From Bacilli bacterium (lineage in GTDB: Bacteria; Bacillota_I; Bacilli_A; RF39; UBA660), in assembly GCA_017541325.1 (NCBI GenBank), contig JAFXZI010000002.1, positions 1-64,000 on the forward strand: DNA of 64,000 bases, given 5' to 3'. Within the stretch, counting starts at the first letter, position 1. Each line of letters begins with the position of its first letter. The position numbers and the translations under genes are program-made. The notes beneath the pieces are model-generated. The model ran no database searches. It had not been told where the DNA came from and saw nothing but the letters and a program-made list of their open reading frames with translations. Of the stretch, positions 61,744-64,000 are shown one piece after another.

Positions 61744-61770
61744 GATTTACTTTAACAAGTAAATCTTTTC
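61742..61770 (+). terminator. terminator of the glucan synthase-pgi operon
   Basis: The 11-bp stem 61742-61752/61757-61767 is followed by Ts. Confidence 0.85.
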
Positions 61771-61779
61771 TTTTTGTTT

Positions 61780-61808
61780 TTGACAACTATATAAAGGTAA
61801 CCTATAAT
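61780..61808 (+). promoter_or_regulatory. perfect consensus sigma-A promoter
   Basis: TTGACA 61780-61785, a 17-bp spacer and TATAAT 61803-61808, driving the LysM gene. Confidence 0.88.
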
Positions 61809-61824
61809 TATAATAGGTGGTAAT

Positions 61825-63138
61825 ATGATGGATGATTTAGATACAAATCTTATAAATATAGTTAATAGACATCATGATGAGGTTGTAAGAGCAGAACAAA
61901 GAAGTGCTACTCACTCATCTATTAAAAGACAAGTAGAGTTACGTAATGAACCTAGATATAACAATATGAGAACAAATAACATAAATGTAAGACGTTCTGG
62001 AGCTAATTTTATGCAAAAATTAATAATTGGTGGTGTTTTTGTTACTTTAGTAGGAGGTTCTGTTTTATTCTTGGCTCAACCAAAAGAGACAACACTTCCA
62101 GAAAATGTTCCTGGAATTTCTTCTGTTGCAACTAATCCACAAGAAATTACTACATTAGGTATAGATGATTGTGATTTTGCAAATGTACATATCGTTCTTA
62201 GAGCGGCAAAAAATGAAACATTAGGAGTAGTAGATGTTTGTCGTGATGAGTTTGATTCATTAGGTGTTTCGTGTGAAAGAATAAATAGGGATGATGATAT
62301 TGTAGAAGTAGTTCAAAACGCAAGAGAACTTCATCCTGGATGTGAAATAGTTGTAATGAATATAGAAACTGGTGTTGAAAGAACAGATGATTATAGAACA
62401 ATTCTTATGACTGATGGAATAAATAATAGGGAGAATACTGCTGATACATTAGTAGCTTGTATGAATACATCATTTAGAGAGTATAATCTTGATCCTGATG
62501 TTAGAAGTGGAAAGATGGATTCAACTGGAAGAAGAACAGAAACATCAATTGAAAGAAGCCTAGAAGAAGCGAATCAACTTGCTGGTGTAGTACAGTTTAC
62601 TGTAGATCTTCCAGGAGCAGTAGGAGTTGATGTAACAACCAGAAATGATTCTGCTAGTGCAATAGTAGAAGGAGCAATGCGTTGGGCAGCAATTCCAACA
62701 AGAGATAGACATAATGATGTATATTACATGGTACAATTTGGTGATACATTATCAGAAATAGCTGATAATAATAATGTATCAATTGATAGAATAAGAGCAT
62801 TAAGTGATTTGGAAGGAATTTCTAATTTAGGAGCAGGATGGACAGTAACTTTAAATAACGGACCATCAACTGCTTCATCAAGAACTCAAGTTAACAATCC
62901 AACAGTAACATCAAATCCAAGTGAAATAAGTATCATAACTTATTCATATATTGTTTCTCCTGGTGATACATTATCAGAAATAGCTAGTGATTATGGAGTA
63001 CCAGTTTCAAGTATTCAAACTAGTAGTGATGATCCTAATCAAATTCAAGCTGGGGAAACAATAAATATACACAAACCAAGTCATATATTAACCAGTCCAA
63101 AAAGAGATTTAACAGAGGGATATGGTAATACATATTAA
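61825..63138 (+). CDS. membrane-anchored protein with two C-terminal LysM domains
   Basis: 437 residues. A basic cytoplasmic N-terminus (1-62) and one membrane segment (about 65-86) precede an outer domain (about 110-295) that I do not recognise. Two LysM peptidoglycan-binding modules follow: YYMVQFGDTLSEIADNNNVS near 301-320 and YIVSPGDTLSEIASDYGVP near 375-393. They are separated by a Ser/Thr/Asn-rich linker. The middle domain has no clear catalytic pair. The promoter leaves a leader of only about ten bases. Confidence 0.85.
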   Translation: MMDDLDTNLINIVNRHHDEVVRAEQRSATHSSIKRQVELRNEPRYNNMRTNNINVRRSGANFMQKLIIGGVFVTLVGGSVLFLAQPKETTLPENVPGISSVATNPQEITTLGIDDCDFANVHIVLRAAKNETLGVVDVCRDEFDSLGVSCERINRDDDIVEVVQNARELHPGCEIVVMNIETGVERTDDYRTILMTDGINNRENTADTLVACMNTSFREYNLDPDVRSGKMDSTGRRTETSIERSLEEANQLAGVVQFTVDLPGAVGVDVTTRNDSASAIVEGAMRWAAIPTRDRHNDVYYMVQFGDTLSEIADNNNVSIDRIRALSDLEGISNLGAGWTVTLNNGPSTASSRTQVNNPTVTSNPSEISIITYSYIVSPGDTLSEIASDYGVPVSSIQTSSDDPNQIQAGETINIHKPSHILTSPKRDLTEGYGNTY

Positions 63139-63142
63139 CACG

Positions 63143-63166
63143 AGAACTTGTCTACAAGTTCTTTTT
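63143..63166 (+). terminator. terminator of the LysM gene
   Basis: AGAACTTGT pairs with ACAAGTTCT and five Ts follow. Confidence 0.75.
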
Positions 63167-63169
63167 ATT

Positions 63170-63197
63170 TTGAAAAATGGATATTTAATGGTATAAT
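63170..63197 (+). promoter_or_regulatory. promoter of the DUF402 gene
   Basis: TTGAAA 63170-63175, a 16-bp spacer and TATAAT 63192-63197. It begins within five bases of the preceding terminator. Confidence 0.75.
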
Positions 63198-63216
63198 GAT
63201 AACGAAAGAGGATTTT

Positions 63217-63747
63217 ATGCAAAATTTAAGAAAAGGAGAAAAGCTGATAATACATAGTTATAAACATAATGGATGTATTCATAGAGCTTGGGATGAAGCT
63301 ATCTTTATCGAAGAAACTCCTGATTATTTAGTTTTTGGCAATGATAAAACAAGAGTTACAGAATCCGATGGTAGAAAATGGAAGACTAAAGAACCGGCAA
63401 TTATTTATTTCTTTAAGAATTCCTGGTTTAACATAATAGGTCAACTTAAAAATAATGGAATATATTATTATTGCAATATTGCCTCTCCTTATATAATAGA
63501 GGAAGGAGCAATAAAATATATTGATTACGATTTGGATTTAAGAGTGTTCCCAGATAAAAGTTATAAGATTTTAGACAAAGGGGAATATAAGTATCATAAA
63601 AGTAAGATGAAGTATTCTGATGAATTAGATAAAATCTTAACCTCAGAATTAAACAAACTTATTGAACTTAATAAAAATAATCACGAGATATTCGATCATG
63701 ATAAGCTGTTAGAATATCACAAAATGTATGAAGAATTAACACATTAA
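63217..63747 (+). CDS. DUF402 nucleoside tri-/diphosphate phosphatase (Ntdp-like)
   Basis: 176 residues. The N-terminus KLIIHSYKHNGCIHRAWDEA near 9-28 is typical of the Staphylococcus Ntdp / Bacillus YgaC group, which hydrolyses nucleoside tri- and diphosphates. AIIYFFKNSWFNIIGQL near 60-76 and YIDYDLDLRVFPDKSYKILD near 102-121 carry the conserved acidic residues. ATG 63217 follows AAAGAGG. A longer frame from 63148 would overlap the promoter. Confidence 0.88.
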   Translation: MQNLRKGEKLIIHSYKHNGCIHRAWDEAIFIEETPDYLVFGNDKTRVTESDGRKWKTKEPAIIYFFKNSWFNIIGQLKNNGIYYYCNIASPYIIEEGAIKYIDYDLDLRVFPDKSYKILDKGEYKYHKSKMKYSDELDKILTSELNKLIELNKNNHEIFDHDKLLEYHKMYEELTH

Positions 63748-63801
63748 AATGCTATGAATTATGGTTGATAAAAAAGATTGTAAAAAACTTAAAAAAAGTT
63801 G

Positions 63802-63830
63802 TTGACAATCTTTTTTCTTTCTGATAATTT
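63802..63830 (+). promoter_or_regulatory. tandem promoter 1 at the window end
   Basis: TTGACA 63802-63807, a 17-bp spacer and TAATTT 63825-63830 with the extended TG. Confidence 0.65.
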
Positions 63831-63893
63831 ATTAGAAGTGTCTTTCAAAAAAAGGCATTTGAAAAAATTTTATCAAAAAAATGAAAAAAGTTG

Positions 63894-63922
63894 TTGACTT
63901 TAACATTTGATTTTGATAAATT
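63894..63922 (+). promoter_or_regulatory. tandem promoter 2 at the window end
   Basis: TTGACT 63894-63899, a 17-bp spacer and TAAATT 63917-63922 with the extended TG. It shares an AAAAAAGTTGTTGAC block with promoter 1. Confidence 0.65.
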
Positions 63923-63930
63923 AATAAACG

Positions 63931-63959
63931 TTGACACGAAAAGGACAATTAATTAATGT
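63931..63959 (+). promoter_or_regulatory. tandem promoter 3 at the window end
   Basis: TTGACA 63931-63936, a 17-bp spacer and TAATGT 63954-63959. Nothing coding follows within the window. Confidence 0.5.
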
Positions 63960-64000
63960 AAAAGAAAATTTATTGAAACCTTTATAAAATATGCTTTTAA

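Noticed and set aside
1-64000. Mycoplasma-type code with TGA as Trp
   Set aside because: Several genes end in TGA directly before the next ribosome site (the BtrK-like gene and the glucan synthase gene), and Trp residues are TGG.
1-64000. CRISPR arrays, complete prophage or transposase genes
   Set aside because: No regularly spaced repeats, cas-like proteins, capsid or transposase motifs were found.

Overview
The window is an AT-rich, densely coding stretch of a low-GC Firmicutes-type chromosome. It uses the standard code: TGA is a normal stop and Trp is TGG. Strong AGGAGG-type ribosome sites, extended -10 promoters, a yvcK-whiA pair, a cysS-mrnC-rlmB-sigma cluster, PPi-dependent phosphofructokinase and small genes with short leaders suggest a gut-type Bacilli lineage (RF39/Erysipelotrichia-like or another reduced anaerobe). 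This placement is inferred from gene content only.

Layout. 1-3,650 is an accessory patch: the end of an unrecognised (possibly mobilisation) gene, a structured RNA-like segment, a divergent Sau3AI-type (GATC) restriction-modification pair whose methylase promoters carry GATC in the -35 box, and a SEC-C gene fragment. 3,646-11,162 holds small single-gene units: a SHOCT membrane protein, a YoaP-like acetyltransferase, an S51 peptidase, a P-loop kinase fusion, a nucleotidyltransferase and a diaminopentanoate dehydrogenase homologue. 11,280-17,078 is a divergent dlt-like operon (adenylating enzyme, BtrK-like PLP decarboxylase, carrier protein, MBOAT, SGNH-like protein) facing acpS. 17,214-21,667 holds PPi-PFK, RarA, an HD hydrolase and a pilin-like/esterase fusion. 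21,668-24,559 is a three-gene module bounded by 49-bp direct repeats made of a terminator, a promoter and a start site. 24,606-28,727 carries a lipoprotein, a transglutaminase-like protein, a phosphatase and an HD protein.

28,778-38,546 is the core information-processing block: gltX, cysS, a zinc-ribbon membrane protein, mrnC, rlmB, a sigma factor apparently starting at ATT, yvcK and whiA. 38,612-49,401 is a glycolytic block (nucleoside kinase, gapA, pgk, tpiA, gpmI) with envelope genes, a receiver-less Spo0A DNA-binding domain, a DUF4143 ATPase and a rhomboid protease inserted. 49,426-52,734 has an Ig-like membrane protein, a macrodomain gene, an HExxH protein and a permuted NlpC/P60-like membrane protein. 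52,851-60,539 encodes a 2,562-residue NdvB-type cyclic glucan synthase followed by pgi. The window ends with a LysM protein, a DUF402 phosphatase and three tandem strong promoters reading out of the window, probably towards a stable-RNA operon.

The most promising candidate for an undescribed system is the dlt-like operon. Its second gene has the signature motifs of BtrK, which decarboxylates glutamate while it is bound to a carrier protein, and the DltA-like enzyme lacks the usual selectivity cysteine. Together these suggest that the group loaded on the carrier and moved to the envelope is not D-alanine, perhaps a decarboxylated amino acid such as 4-aminobutyrate.
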